DNA of 11,986 nucleotides, from assembly GCA_023392395.1 (NCBI GenBank), contig JAEVZE010000198.1, positions 1 through 11,986 on the forward strand, read 5' to 3'. The DNA comes from Bacillota bacterium. Its GTDB lineage: Bacteria; Bacillota; Clostridia; Christensenellales; Aristaeellaceae. The translations under genes and the position numbers were made by a program. This document shows, in pieces, positions 1 to 6,886 of this stretch. The notes under the pieces were generated by a model. It was not told the origin of the DNA. It was given only the letters and a program-made list of their open reading frames with translations, and did not search any database. The stretch's first letter is position 1; every line of letters starts with the position of its first letter.

Positions 1-248
1 GCGTTGAAGAAGCTGGTCTTGGTCAGCACATACTGGATCGTCTCAAGCTGGAAGCCGCTGGGCCAGAAGAGCACCTGGCCCGCGGTCACGTCTGTGCCGA
101 TGCTGAAGGCCTTGGAAATGACGTGCAGGCAGGGCAGGATCGCCAATAAGGCAAACAGCGTCAGTACTACGTTTGCGATGACGATGGTCAGCTTTTCGCT
201 TTTCTCCAGCGGAATGCCTTTGGATTTTCGTTTGGTCATGCTGGTCAT
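1..248 (-). CDS. Carbohydrate ABC transporter permease, YtcP/MalG-like, N-terminal part (runs off left edge)
   Basis: Second inner-membrane permease of a sugar ABC importer. Only the first 82 codons are inside the window; the 3' end lies to the left. The visible protein has a basic start (TKRKSKG), then one clear membrane segment around residues 21-40, leading into HVISKAFS, and a short extracytoplasmic stretch ending with FWPSGFQLETIQYVL. This pattern is typical of the YtcP-like carbohydrate permeases that pair with LplB. The EAA loop that contacts the ATPase is off-window. The start at 248 is chosen because GGGGG lies 8 nt upstream; an in-frame GTG 9 nt further up is too close to that site. 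The gene follows the LplB-like permease by 13 nt in the same direction, so the two are almost certainly one operon, with the solute-binding protein expected further left. The assignment to the transporter class is firm; the substrate cannot be read. Confidence 0.85.
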   Translation of the reverse strand, partial: MTSMTKRKSKGIPLEKSEKLTIVIANVVLTLFALLAILPCLHVISKAFSIGTDVTAGQVLFWPSGFQLETIQYVLTKTSFFN

Positions 249-261
249 GTCATGCACCCCC

Positions 262-1248
262 TTACCAGATGCTGCGGCTGAGCAACTTTTTGCTCACCGC
301 ATTTGCGCCGACGATCAGGACAAATGCCACGACCGAGTTGAAAAGGCCCAGCGCCGTCGACTGCGAAAAGTTCATCTGGCCCATGCCCAGCCGGTACACA
401 TAGGTCTGGATGATGTCGGCCACGTCGTACACCGCCGCGTTGTAAAACACCAATACCTGCTCAAAGCCGGTGTCCAGAATGTAGCCGACTTTCAGGATCA
501 GCATCAAAACGATCGTAGGCAGAAGCCCCGGCAGCGTGACGTTCCAGATGAGCCGCCACTTGTTGGCGCCGTCAATGCGCGCCGCCTCATACAAACCGAT
601 GTCGATGCTGGTGATCGCCGCGAGGTAGATCACCGTATTGTAGCCGATCTCCTTCCAGCCTTCGGTGAAGACCAACAGGCTTCGGAAGATGCCGGTGTCG
701 GTGAAGAAATGGACGCGCTCAAGGCCCAGCATGGCGATTGCGCCGTTGACGATGCCGTAGGAACCCAGAAGCGAATAGAAGATGCCGAACACGATCACCC
801 AGGAGAAGAAGTAGGGCACGTAGATCGAGGTCTGCAGCAGGCTCTTGTACGATTTATGCCGGATCTCGTTCAGGAGGATCGCACAGGCGATCGGTATCGG
901 GAACAGGAACAGGATTTTGTAGCCGTTGATGAGCAGCGTGTTGGTGAGTACCAGGCCGAACTGGGAGCTTGCAAACAGCTTGTTGAAGTGCCGCATCCCC
1001 ACCCAGGGGCTCTTGGCGATGGCGTCGATCGGGTTTGCGCCCGCGAAGATGTTGTAATCTTTGAACGCCATCAGAATTCCGTACAGCGGCGCGAACTTGT
1101 ATACGAACAGGAAAATCAGGCCGGGAAGCAGCATCAGGTACAGCATCGGGTGCTGCCTGAAGTATACAAAGAAGTTGTGAGCCTTGTTCCGCAAGGGAAT
1201 TTTATGGCTTCCGGCCGCCGCGCGGGCGCGCGTGTTTGTTTGCGCCAT
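262..1248 (-). CDS. Carbohydrate ABC transporter permease, LplB/YteP-like
   Basis: First membrane-spanning subunit of a binding-protein-dependent sugar or oligosaccharide importer, 328 residues, the usual length for this family. About six membrane segments are visible: roughly residues 35-60, 97-125, 143-162, 188-212, 243-258 and 300-317. The cytoplasmic EAA loop that docks the ATPase is clear at about 221-245 (EAARIDGANKWRLIW, then LPGLLPT). The N-terminal signature LLPGLIFLFVYKFAPLYG is characteristic of the LplB group, whose known members carry complex saccharides such as rhamnogalacturonan or xylan fragments. The start at 1248 is preferred because AGGAAAGGAAG lies just upstream. A longer reading from a TTG at 1296 has no ribosome binding site. 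No ATPase is encoded nearby, as is common for this class, which often shares a distant MsmX-type ATPase. A promoter is visible at 1320-1349. The family call is firm; the cargo is unknown. Confidence 0.93.
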   Translation of the reverse strand: MAQTNTRARAAAGSHKIPLRNKAHNFFVYFRQHPMLYLMLLPGLIFLFVYKFAPLYGILMAFKDYNIFAGANPIDAIAKSPWVGMRHFNKLFASSQFGLVLTNTLLINGYKILFLFPIPIACAILLNEIRHKSYKSLLQTSIYVPYFFSWVIVFGIFYSLLGSYGIVNGAIAMLGLERVHFFTDTGIFRSLLVFTEGWKEIGYNTVIYLAAITSIDIGLYEAARIDGANKWRLIWNVTLPGLLPTIVLMLILKVGYILDTGFEQVLVFYNAAVYDVADIIQTYVYRLGMGQMNFSQSTALGLFNSVVAFVLIVGANAVSKKLLSRSIW

Positions 1249-1319
1249 TACCGGTTCTTCCTTTCCTGCCAGACGCATTTTATATTGATTCACCAAGCTG
1301 GAATGCTTTGTTCAGTCTA

Positions 1320-1349
1320 ATCCTACCACAAAAAAATCGTTCCGGTAAA
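1320..1349 (-). promoter_or_regulatory. Candidate sigma-A promoter for the permease operon
   Basis: On the minus strand a -35-like TTACCG (1343-1348) is separated by 17 nt from a -10-like TAGGAT (1320-1325). A TG one base before the -10 gives an extended -10 element. The leader to the start codon at 1248 would be about 65 nt. The -35 is weak, so an activator such as the neighbouring AraC-type response regulator may be needed. This rests on sequence inspection only. Confidence 0.5.
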
Positions 1350-1371
1350 TGCTCATCCTTTTGATCTTCTG

Positions 1372-1393
1372 TTTCAAACGTATACATTTCAAA
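1372..1393. promoter_or_regulatory. Candidate regulator-binding direct repeat upstream of the permease promoter
   Basis: TTTCAAA occurs at 1372-1378 and again at 1387-1393, 15 bp apart, on either side of CGTATACA. It lies about 23-44 bp upstream of the candidate -35 of the permease operon, where an activator would be expected to bind. The AraC-type DNA-binding domain of the adjacent response regulator is the obvious candidate, but the motif is short and AT-rich, so this is speculative. Confidence 0.2.
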
Positions 1394-1419
1394 AGATACG
1401 GCGGTCCGCCAAAAGACGA

Positions 1420-1469
1420 CGATACCGCACGATGGGCCCGATTCAGGCGCTGCCCGCCGCACGGTATCG
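1420..1469 (-). terminator. Possible weak terminator or attenuator after the histidine kinase gene
   Basis: The arms CGATACCG (1420-1427) and CGGTATCG (1462-1469) form a perfect 8-bp inverted repeat around a 34-nt GC-rich interior, 17 nt after the kinase stop codon. On the minus strand only a short TCTTTT follows, several bases later. A second small hairpin (GGCGGTCCGCC, 1400-1410) follows closely. It may slow read-through from the kinase into the permease genes, but it is not a canonical terminator. Confidence 0.25.
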
Positions 1470-1486
1470 CTTGTGTTGCCAAAGTG

Positions 1487-3265
1487 CTATTGCTTATCGG
1501 CTTCTTCCCCGCCAAAGCGGGCGGGCAGCGCGATGGAAACGCAGGTGCCCGCGCCTTCCCGTGACGAGACCTTTAGCGAGCTTTCCGCCCCGCCAAAGAT
1601 CATCAGGCGCTTGCGAACGTTGGCGACGCCGTAGCCCGCGTCGCGCCCGGCTTCGCGGGTCTCCAGCTGGATGCGCGTCTCCTCGCTCATACCGCTTCCG
1701 TTGTCCTCAATTTCGATCAGCACTCGGCTGCCTTCTATCCACGCGCGGATCGTCAGCCTCCGGTCGGGCTTTTCCGAGTGGAGCAGACCGTGGAGCAGCG
1801 CGTTTTCTACCAGCGGCTGCAGAGAAAACCGGGGCAAGAGGCACTTCTCCGCCCCAGGCTCAACTTCTATCTCCACCTTGAAGGCGTTCTTGAATCGCCG
1901 TTGCATGATGCCCAGGTAGTTCTCGGTCAAAGTCATCTCTTCCGAAAGCGTGACCGCGCCGGGGCCCTTGTTGATGCTCATGCGCAGGTACTTTGACAGC
2001 GCGTTGACCATCCACACCCCGTTTTCCATCTCCCCGTCCGCGATCATCCATTTGATCACGTCCAAAGTGTTATAGAGAAAGTGCGGCTTGATCTGTGCCT
2101 GCAGTGCCTGCATCTGGTATTCGGAGATGGCGAGCCGGTTCTGGTAGCGCTCCTCAACGATTTTCTGCGCCGATAACGCCATTTTCCCGGCGCTGGTACG
2201 AAGCCTTGAGAGCGCGTCCATCCTTCCGGGCTTTACGCCCTCGGCCGCTCCGCCGTTTTCGCTTTCCAGCGCGTGGACGGCCTGGTTGATCAGGATCGTC
2301 GTCCGGCTGAGCATCATATTGTAGGCGATCATCATCACGATGCCCAGCGCGACCATCACCGTCACCGCGATCAAGATCGCAAGGAGGCTTGCCGTCGCCC
2401 CGCCGGGCCTCGGGAGCGCCGATCGGTCGGCTGAGGCGACCAGGTACCAGCCACAGGTGTCGATCCGATCGTAGGCGGTGAGTGCGCCGTCTGCCAGCGT
2501 GCCGCGGGCGTTTGCGTGAATCTGCTCCATCTGCTCCCCGGTCAGCGCCACCTGTCCGATTCGGGCTTTGTCGGCGTGGGCGATCACGGCGCCCTCCCCG
2601 TTGACGAGGAAGAGTTCCGCGCCCTCCGTGCCGCTCGTCCGGAAGATCTTGCCGATGTTGTTGACGTCGATGTCCAGATACAGCGCGCCCACGATTTGGT
2701 TGTAGTTCTTGCTGCCGGAGACCACCGCGACGCAGGAAATCGCGGAGATGCTCCCGCCCATGAAGGTGGGCACCTTGCGCACGTCCTGCCAGAACACGCC
2801 GCCGCGCCGGTCGCCCACCAGCGCCTGGAAAGCCTTGTCGCCCTCCAGCGCAGAGAGCGAATAGAACGTCTCGCCCTGCCGCGAGTACAGCTTGTCCTTG
2901 GGTACGTACAGGCGGACCTTGGAAATCATGTACTTGCCCATGTACTCGTTGAGCACGCGGGTCATTTCGGAGTATTCCTCGAGCTGTCCCTCGGTTCCCG
3001 CGTTGGAATTCAGATACGGATACACCGTGCCGAGCAGCGTCCTGGCGCTGTCCGCGGTCTGCTGCAGCCGGTAGTCCAGGTTGTTTTTCGCCTGATCAAC
3101 CGAAAGCTGCATGCCCCGCAGCACTTCCGAATCGACCGCGGAAGCCGTACTCTGGGCGTACAGGCGCACGCAGATGACCGAAAGGCCGACGAGCGCCGCC
3201 ATCAGCGTCACCAGCACGACGCGCGTCAGGTACAGGTTCTGCCGGGGAAACGCGCTGCCTGTCAT
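1487..3265 (-). CDS. Sensor histidine kinase, YesM-type (His_kinase family)
   Basis: Membrane sensor kinase of a two-component system, 592 residues, normal for the YesM family that controls carbohydrate uptake and use. A membrane segment at about 14-35 and another at about 292-316 enclose a roughly 250-residue extracellular sensing region, probably Cache-like. A linker without an obvious HAMP proline precedes a coiled stretch and the phosphoacceptor site QIKPHFLYNTLD, with the histidine at 395. The ATPase domain follows, with N-box PLVENALLHG (484-493), G1 box DNGSGM (521-526) and G2 box GYGVANV (544-550). The start at 3265 has GGAAAGG upstream and lies 2 nt after the regulator stop, indicating translational coupling. 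A longer open frame from 3502 would run through the regulator gene and is rejected. The adjacent LplB-type permeases suggest an extracellular sugar-like signal; the ligand is unknown. Confidence 0.93.
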   Translation of the reverse strand: MTGSAFPRQNLYLTRVVLVTLMAALVGLSVICVRLYAQSTASAVDSEVLRGMQLSVDQAKNNLDYRLQQTADSARTLLGTVYPYLNSNAGTEGQLEEYSEMTRVLNEYMGKYMISKVRLYVPKDKLYSRQGETFYSLSALEGDKAFQALVGDRRGGVFWQDVRKVPTFMGGSISAISCVAVVSGSKNYNQIVGALYLDIDVNNIGKIFRTSGTEGAELFLVNGEGAVIAHADKARIGQVALTGEQMEQIHANARGTLADGALTAYDRIDTCGWYLVASADRSALPRPGGATASLLAILIAVTVMVALGIVMMIAYNMMLSRTTILINQAVHALESENGGAAEGVKPGRMDALSRLRTSAGKMALSAQKIVEERYQNRLAISEYQMQALQAQIKPHFLYNTLDVIKWMIADGEMENGVWMVNALSKYLRMSINKGPGAVTLSEEMTLTENYLGIMQRRFKNAFKVEIEVEPGAEKCLLPRFSLQPLVENALLHGLLHSEKPDRRLTIRAWIEGSRVLIEIEDNGSGMSEETRIQLETREAGRDAGYGVANVRKRLMIFGGAESSLKVSSREGAGTCVSIALPARFGGEEADKQ

Positions 3266-3267
3266 CG

Positions 3268-4899
3268 CTATTTGCCTTTCCACGAGCCGAGCATCGCGCT
3301 CTCCCGGAACTCGCTGGGCGTGAGCCCGGTGTACTTCTTGAAGAGCTTGGAAAAATAGCTGGGCGACAGGTAGCCCACCATGAAGCACACGTCGTAGAGC
3401 AGGATGCTGGAATCGGTTAGCAGTTCCTTTGCGCGGTGGACGCGCTCCAGAGTGATGTACTCGTTGATGGTCTTGCCGGTCTGCTGCTTGAACAGCACGC
3501 AAAGGTAGGTGGGCGTCAGGTATGCCTCCTGCGCGAGGCTATTCACCGACAGCCTCTCCGAATACTTCTGGGCGATGATCTCCTTGACGCGCCGGATGAC
3601 GGCGCTGGGCTGCGGCTCGCTGCGGCTGAGCAGCAGTTTCGTGACTTCTTCGTATACCTGCGAAATCAGCGCCTCCTGCTCCTCCGGCCCCTGGCACAGA
3701 AGAAACCGCTCCATCAGCGCGCGCTGGGCGGTGTACGCGCCCTTTTCCCGGGTGGGCAGGTTGGTCAGCAGCCTGGTAGGCAGCATGATGAGGAAAATGA
3801 GGAAGTTCTGCCGCTCGTCCATCGACGGGATCTGGTGCGCGAAGTCCATGAAGCTCTGCCGCACCTTGTGCACTTCCACGATGTCGCCGCTCATGATCGC
3901 CTCGCAGATTCCTTTTTCAGCGCGCTCGCGAGCGCCCTTGAGGTCGTCCACCTCTTCATACTTTTTGACCGAAATGGGCAGGCCGTCGTCGATCAGGTAT
4001 CGTTTTTGGATGGCCTCGCAGGCGCTCTGGTAGGCGTCCCGAACCTTGAAGACGCCCGCAAAGCGGCCGCTGATGCCGATGAACACCTCCACGCCCAGTT
4101 CGGTCAGCAACTTCTGGCGCACGTCGGCCGCCACGTCCAGAAGCGTCGTCTCGCAGTCGTCGCCCTCGGCGTTGACGATCAGAATGTATTCGGAGAGCCT
4201 GTCCTTAAAGCAGATCGTGCTGTTGTGACGGCGAAGTACGTCTTCGCAGATCGCCTGGACCTTCAGGCTGAACAGCATGCGCTCCTTCTCGTTCATGCCT
4301 CCGATGGCCTCCCACTTGTTCACAAGCCGCACGGCCATCACCGCGTAATGGGTCCCGTCCTCCAGCGGAATGCCCAGATACCTCAATTCGCTCAGCACCG
4401 TCGCCTCGTCCTCGTCCTCGTCGCTCTCGCGGAGCAGCGCCGAAAGGCGGCGGTTGCGCAACAGCGGCATCGACTGGGCGAGCAGTTCTTCCATCTCGCT
4501 GAACCGCTTCGCCTGCTTTTCCTCTTCTCCGATCATGCCGACCACGCGTGTCAGTGTGGCGTCCATCTCGTCCAGATCGATGGATTTCAAAATGTAGTCC
4601 ACCGCGTCCAGCTTCAGCGCGTCCTTCAAATACCCCACGTCCGCGTGACCGCTGACAAACAGGATCTTCGTACGCGGATATTTTTCGCGCACCCTTTTGG
4701 CCAACTCGATGCCGTCCATAAAAGGCGTGCAGACGTCGGTAACCACCAGGTCCACCGGGTTTTCCCGCACATATTCCCAGGCTTCCTGCCCGTTCGGGAA
4801 AGCGCCAACGATCTCCACATTGTGCTTTTGCCAGTTCACATGGTGCTGAAGGCCCTTCAAAACCGCCTCTTCGTCATCCACCAGAATGGCTCTGTACAT
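3268..4899 (-). CDS. Response regulator with AraC-type DNA-binding domain, YesN-like
   Basis: Cytoplasmic transcription regulator, 543 residues, partner of the kinase directly downstream. The receiver domain covers about residues 1-125, with acidic pair D8/D9, phosphoacceptor D55 in DLVVTD, S83 in the switch position and K105 in DYILK. The central region (about 130-425) is a long, mainly helical linker typical of YesN proteins. It includes a GGDEF-like-looking stretch around 270-300 (VFIGISG, then VRDAYQSACEAI) as seen in many members. The C-terminal AraC family helix-turn-helix pair is at about 434-536 (LAQEAYLTPTYLCVLF; VCFMVGYLSPSYFSKLFKKYTGLTPSEFR). The start at 4899 has AGGAAAGGAGG 8 nt upstream; a start 24 nt earlier lacks one. 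Likely targets are the adjacent permease promoter and possibly the flavoenzyme promoters. The family call is firm; the targets are inferred. Confidence 0.94.
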   Translation of the reverse strand: MYRAILVDDEEAVLKGLQHHVNWQKHNVEIVGAFPNGQEAWEYVRENPVDLVVTDVCTPFMDGIELAKRVREKYPRTKILFVSGHADVGYLKDALKLDAVDYILKSIDLDEMDATLTRVVGMIGEEEKQAKRFSEMEELLAQSMPLLRNRRLSALLRESDEDEDEATVLSELRYLGIPLEDGTHYAVMAVRLVNKWEAIGGMNEKERMLFSLKVQAICEDVLRRHNSTICFKDRLSEYILIVNAEGDDCETTLLDVAADVRQKLLTELGVEVFIGISGRFAGVFKVRDAYQSACEAIQKRYLIDDGLPISVKKYEEVDDLKGARERAEKGICEAIMSGDIVEVHKVRQSFMDFAHQIPSMDERQNFLIFLIMLPTRLLTNLPTREKGAYTAQRALMERFLLCQGPEEQEALISQVYEEVTKLLLSRSEPQPSAVIRRVKEIIAQKYSERLSVNSLAQEAYLTPTYLCVLFKQQTGKTINEYITLERVHRAKELLTDSSILLYDVCFMVGYLSPSYFSKLFKKYTGLTPSEFRESAMLGSWKGK

Positions 4900-4936
4900 C
4901 GCCCGGGCCTCCTTTCCTGCCAAAGATGCCGCTGGC

Positions 4937-4965
4937 TTAACGCGACGCGCCGGACGCCGCGTTAA
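4937..4965. promoter_or_regulatory. Palindrome TTAACGCG-N13-CGCGTTAA in the regulator leader
   Basis: A perfect 8-bp inverted repeat (4937-4944 and 4958-4965) with a GC-rich 13-nt centre lies 38-66 bp upstream of the response regulator start. Its right arm touches the left end of the 159-bp repeat. The half-site TTAACGCG also occurs inside that repeat at 4981-4988. It could be an operator, a leader hairpin, or a remnant of an older repeat end. No function is established. Confidence 0.35.
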
Positions 4966-5123
4966 TACTAATGGAGAATATTAACGCGTCCAAAGCGGCG
5001 AGAGATTTTTTCGTCCCGCCAGGAGCTGGAGCGAGACGTAGCAGCGCTACGTAGAGCGGAGGGCGACGACGCGGGGCGGAAAAAGATCCGGCGCAACGAC
5101 GCTTTAATATTTGGAATTAGTAT
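4965..5123. repeat. 159-bp dispersed repeat, copy 1 (MITE-like)
   Basis: Same length and orientation as the copy at 6728-6886; the two differ at only 8 of 159 positions by manual alignment. The ends are imperfect inverted repeats: ATACTAAT, a 4-nt non-matching block, then AATATTAACGCGTC on the left, matched at 21 of 26 positions by the complement of the right end. Inside are a T-run/GCGGG arm pairing imperfectly with a GGGGCGG/A-run arm, and a central hairpin ACGTAGC-AGC-GCTACGT (5036-5052). TA dinucleotides at both ends could be a target duplication. It has no coding potential. It lies in the gap between the FAD gene (ends 5145) and the response regulator, on the leader side of the latter. 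Confidence 0.85.
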
Positions 5124-5147
5124 AAGCCAACTGGTCTTGTTTGTTTA
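5119..5147 (-). promoter_or_regulatory. Candidate promoter for the response regulator/kinase operon
   Basis: On the minus strand TAAACA (5142-5147, overlapping the stop codon of the FAD gene) lies 17 nt from TATACT (5119-5124). The -10 spans the right boundary of repeat copy 1, so transcription would start inside the repeat and carry nearly all of it in a leader of about 210 nt. No better promoter is seen closer to 4899. It is moderately weak at the -35. Confidence 0.35.
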
Positions 5148-6539
5148 CGGATACATCTCCCTTGCGTCCGGACTGGGCTCGAGCATCACGCCGTCCTCGC
5201 GCAGGATCTCACGGATTTCTTTCACGTCCACGTCCCCCGGATACTTCCCCTGCCTGACCGCCAGCGCCGCGCCGACGCCCGCGCCCTGGCCCATCGCCAT
5301 CAGCGGGGGCATCACCCGGGCCGAGCTCATCGCCACGGCGTCCATCGACGCGCATCTTCCGCTGAACATGAGGTTTTTGATGTCCCGGGAACATGTCATG
5401 CCGTAGGGCAGCCCGTAAGGCCTGACTTTTTTGACGATGGTGCTCGATCCAACGCCGTCGTGGATGTCGATGATGTAGGAGCCGATGCCCACGCTGTCCT
5501 CGCCGATTATGCCATGTACAAGCATCTCCTCGGTCAGCGCGCTGAGGCCGTGGAAGCGGCGGGACTCCCGCACCCCCAGGAACGGCGAAATCTGCGTCAG
5601 GTAGCAGTGCTCAAAGCCCGGCACGTATTTCCGCAGCGTATCGACAAACTTGAGGTTCTGGATGTGGCCCTCGATTTCCGCGCGGGTCAGGTCAAACACG
5701 TCACTGCCGTCGATGCCAAGGTGCCGCGTGCAGTTGAGGTGAACCTCGCCCGGAATCAGACTCTGAATGTAGATGATGGTGTCCCGGTTCACCGGCAGTT
5801 CGCCCTTTTCGCGCAGCTCAGAGAACATCTTGCGCAGCCCCACCAGCACATGGTGGTGCGGGTTCGACCGTAAATAGGACGCATCGTAGCCGGGATAGGT
5901 TTCAATCGTAGGCGCGAGCTGCATCTGGTCAGGGTTTTTTTCGAGATAGTCGATGATTCGATCGAAATCAACGCCGCCCACCGTGCACATCAGCGTGGGC
6001 GGCTGCAGAACGCCCGTGCCCTTCTGGCCCATCTCAAACGTCGCGCCCGCGATGTAGCCCACGTCGCCGTCGCCGGTGGCATCGATGAACACTCTGGCGC
6101 GAGCTTCGATTTTGTGCGCCTTCCCGAACAGCGTGACCGATTTGAGTACCCCGTTTTCAACGTCCGTGTCGATAACCTGGGTATGCAGAAGGATTTCCAC
6201 GCCCGCCGCAAGGCACATTTCAAACGCCACGACCTTGAATACCTCGTGATCGTAGATCGTTACCGAGTCGTGCATCGGGCACCAGTGGTGCGGGCTGACC
6301 GCGTTTTTCTTGGCCAACTCGTCAATGAACTCCTGCGCGATGCCGCGAATCACCTGATTGCCGTCCTTGTCCAAGTAGGCCAGCAGCGGGAGGCCTATCG
6401 TCAGATTGCCGCCCAGAAAGCCGTTCTTCTCCACCAACAATACCTTCGCGCCCTGCCGCGCGGCCGCGATCGCAGCGGGCAGTCCGCCCGGACCGCCGCC
6501 GATGACGATGATGTCGTATTCCGTGATGCCCGTTTTCAT
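5145..6539 (-). CDS. FAD-dependent oxidoreductase (FAD_oxidored family), paralogue 1
   Basis: Cytoplasmic flavoprotein of 464 residues, without signal peptide or membrane segment. The N-terminal dinucleotide-binding loop is IGGGPGG (13-19), with E37 ending the second strand, followed by the FLGGN motif typical of the family. FIDATGDGDVGYIAGA (151-166) is the second FAD-contact stretch. GVRESRR (322-328), SYIIDIHDGVG (H360) and the C-terminal FSGRCASMDAVAMSSARV (392-409) with GQGAGVGAAL are shared, in the same order, with the two paralogues at 6942-10223. The start at 6539 has GGGGAGG 8 nt upstream; an earlier start at 6569 lacks a site. It is transcribed alone from a near-consensus promoter and diverges from the other two. 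Family members are often labelled only as FAD-dependent oxidoreductase, sometimes near fumarate reductase flavoproteins. The substrate and electron acceptor are unknown. Confidence 0.9.
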   Translation of the reverse strand: MKTGITEYDIIVIGGGPGGLPAAIAAARQGAKVLLVEKNGFLGGNLTIGLPLLAYLDKDGNQVIRGIAQEFIDELAKKNAVSPHHWCPMHDSVTIYDHEVFKVVAFEMCLAAGVEILLHTQVIDTDVENGVLKSVTLFGKAHKIEARARVFIDATGDGDVGYIAGATFEMGQKGTGVLQPPTLMCTVGGVDFDRIIDYLEKNPDQMQLAPTIETYPGYDASYLRSNPHHHVLVGLRKMFSELREKGELPVNRDTIIYIQSLIPGEVHLNCTRHLGIDGSDVFDLTRAEIEGHIQNLKFVDTLRKYVPGFEHCYLTQISPFLGVRESRRFHGLSALTEEMLVHGIIGEDSVGIGSYIIDIHDGVGSSTIVKKVRPYGLPYGMTCSRDIKNLMFSGRCASMDAVAMSSARVMPPLMAMGQGAGVGAALAVRQGKYPGDVDVKEIREILREDGVMLEPSPDAREMYP

Positions 6540-6586
6540 AGAATGATCCTCCCCGTGCCGTGCGTTCATAAAAAGGCCACAGTTAT

Positions 6587-6615
6587 AGTATAGGCGCGCG
6601 GATTTGCCGTGTCAA
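6587..6615 (-). promoter_or_regulatory. Near-consensus sigma-A promoter for FAD paralogue 1
   Basis: On the minus strand a perfect TTGACA (6610-6615) is separated by 17 nt from TATACT (6587-6592). The predicted start near 6580 gives a leader of about 40 nt before the ATG at 6539. This is the strongest promoter in the window. Its quality suggests substantial expression unless a repressor intervenes. Confidence 0.8.
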
Positions 6616-6648
6616 TTCTGGCGGGTATATTCAAAAGAAATGGGACAG

Positions 6649-6690
6649 ATTCGAAATATTGGGCCACAATCCGAAAAAATCCCGAAGGTC
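6649..6690. promoter_or_regulatory. Candidate operator: CGAA direct repeats between divergent promoters
   Basis: ATTCGAAA begins at 6649, ATCCGAAA at 6669 and ATCCCGAA at 6679, that is 20 and 10 bp apart, about two and one helical turns. The 12-mers from 6649 and 6669 agree at 9 of 12 positions. The stretch sits 7-48 bp upstream of the candidate -35 of paralogue 2 and 34-75 bp upstream of that of paralogue 1. AraC-type regulators generally bind direct repeats spaced about two turns apart, so the YesN-like regulator is a reasonable candidate. This is inference from spacing and location. Confidence 0.3.
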
Positions 6691-6696
6691 TGTGCG

Positions 6697-6726
6697 TTGA
6701 CAGTGATGGGAAGCGGGTGCTACCAT
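6697..6726 (+). promoter_or_regulatory. Candidate promoter for FAD paralogues 2 and 3
   Basis: A perfect TTGACA (6697-6702) is followed after 18 nt by TACCAT (6721-6726), with TG one base before it as an extended -10. The next base but one is the first base of repeat copy 2, so transcripts would start within the left end of the repeat and include it in a leader of about 210 nt. Confidence 0.45.
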
Positions 6727-6727
6727 C

Positions 6728-6886
6728 ATATTAATGGAGAATATTAACGCGTCCAAAGCGGCGAGAGATTTTTTCGTCCCGCTAGGAGCTGGAGCGAGAC
6801 GTAGCAGCGCTACGTTGAGCGGAGGGCGACGACGCGGGGCGATAAAAGATCCGGCGCGACGACGCGTTCATATTTGGAATTAGTAT
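6728..6886. repeat. 159-bp dispersed repeat, copy 2 (MITE-like)
   Basis: Direct-orientation copy of the element at 4965-5123 with 8 mismatches and no gaps. Its terminal inverted repeats match at 20 of 26 positions (ATAYTAAT, 4 unmatched, AATATnAACGCGTC). The central hairpin ACGTAGC-AGC-GCTACGT is unchanged, as is the T-run/GTCCCGC arm, although one arm of the inner stem has changed (GCGATAAAA instead of GCGGAAAAA). TA lies at both ends. It has no coding potential. It separates a candidate promoter from the start of FAD paralogue 2. Confidence 0.85.

Noticed and set aside
4..1320. 438-codon plus-strand open frame opposite the permease genes
   Set aside because: It lies wholly antisense to two well-supported permeases, its composition is rich in His/Arg/Gln/Asp as in complementary frames of GC-rich genes, and it matches no recognisable family.
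3266..3502. N-terminal extension of the histidine kinase up to 3502
   Set aside because: The extra 79 residues run through the regulator's DNA-binding domain in another frame. The ATG at 3265 has a ribosome binding site and is followed by a normal first membrane segment.
3436..4965. 509-codon plus-strand open frame opposite the response regulator
   Set aside because: Antisense shadow of the regulator gene, whose receiver and AraC domains are unmistakable; no ribosome binding site or domain supports the plus frame.
4965..5123. The repeat as an intrinsic terminator for FAD paralogue 1
   Set aside because: It folds as an imperfect palindrome, but no hairpin is directly followed by a T-run on the minus strand, and the same element also lies inside a likely transcribed leader at copy 2.
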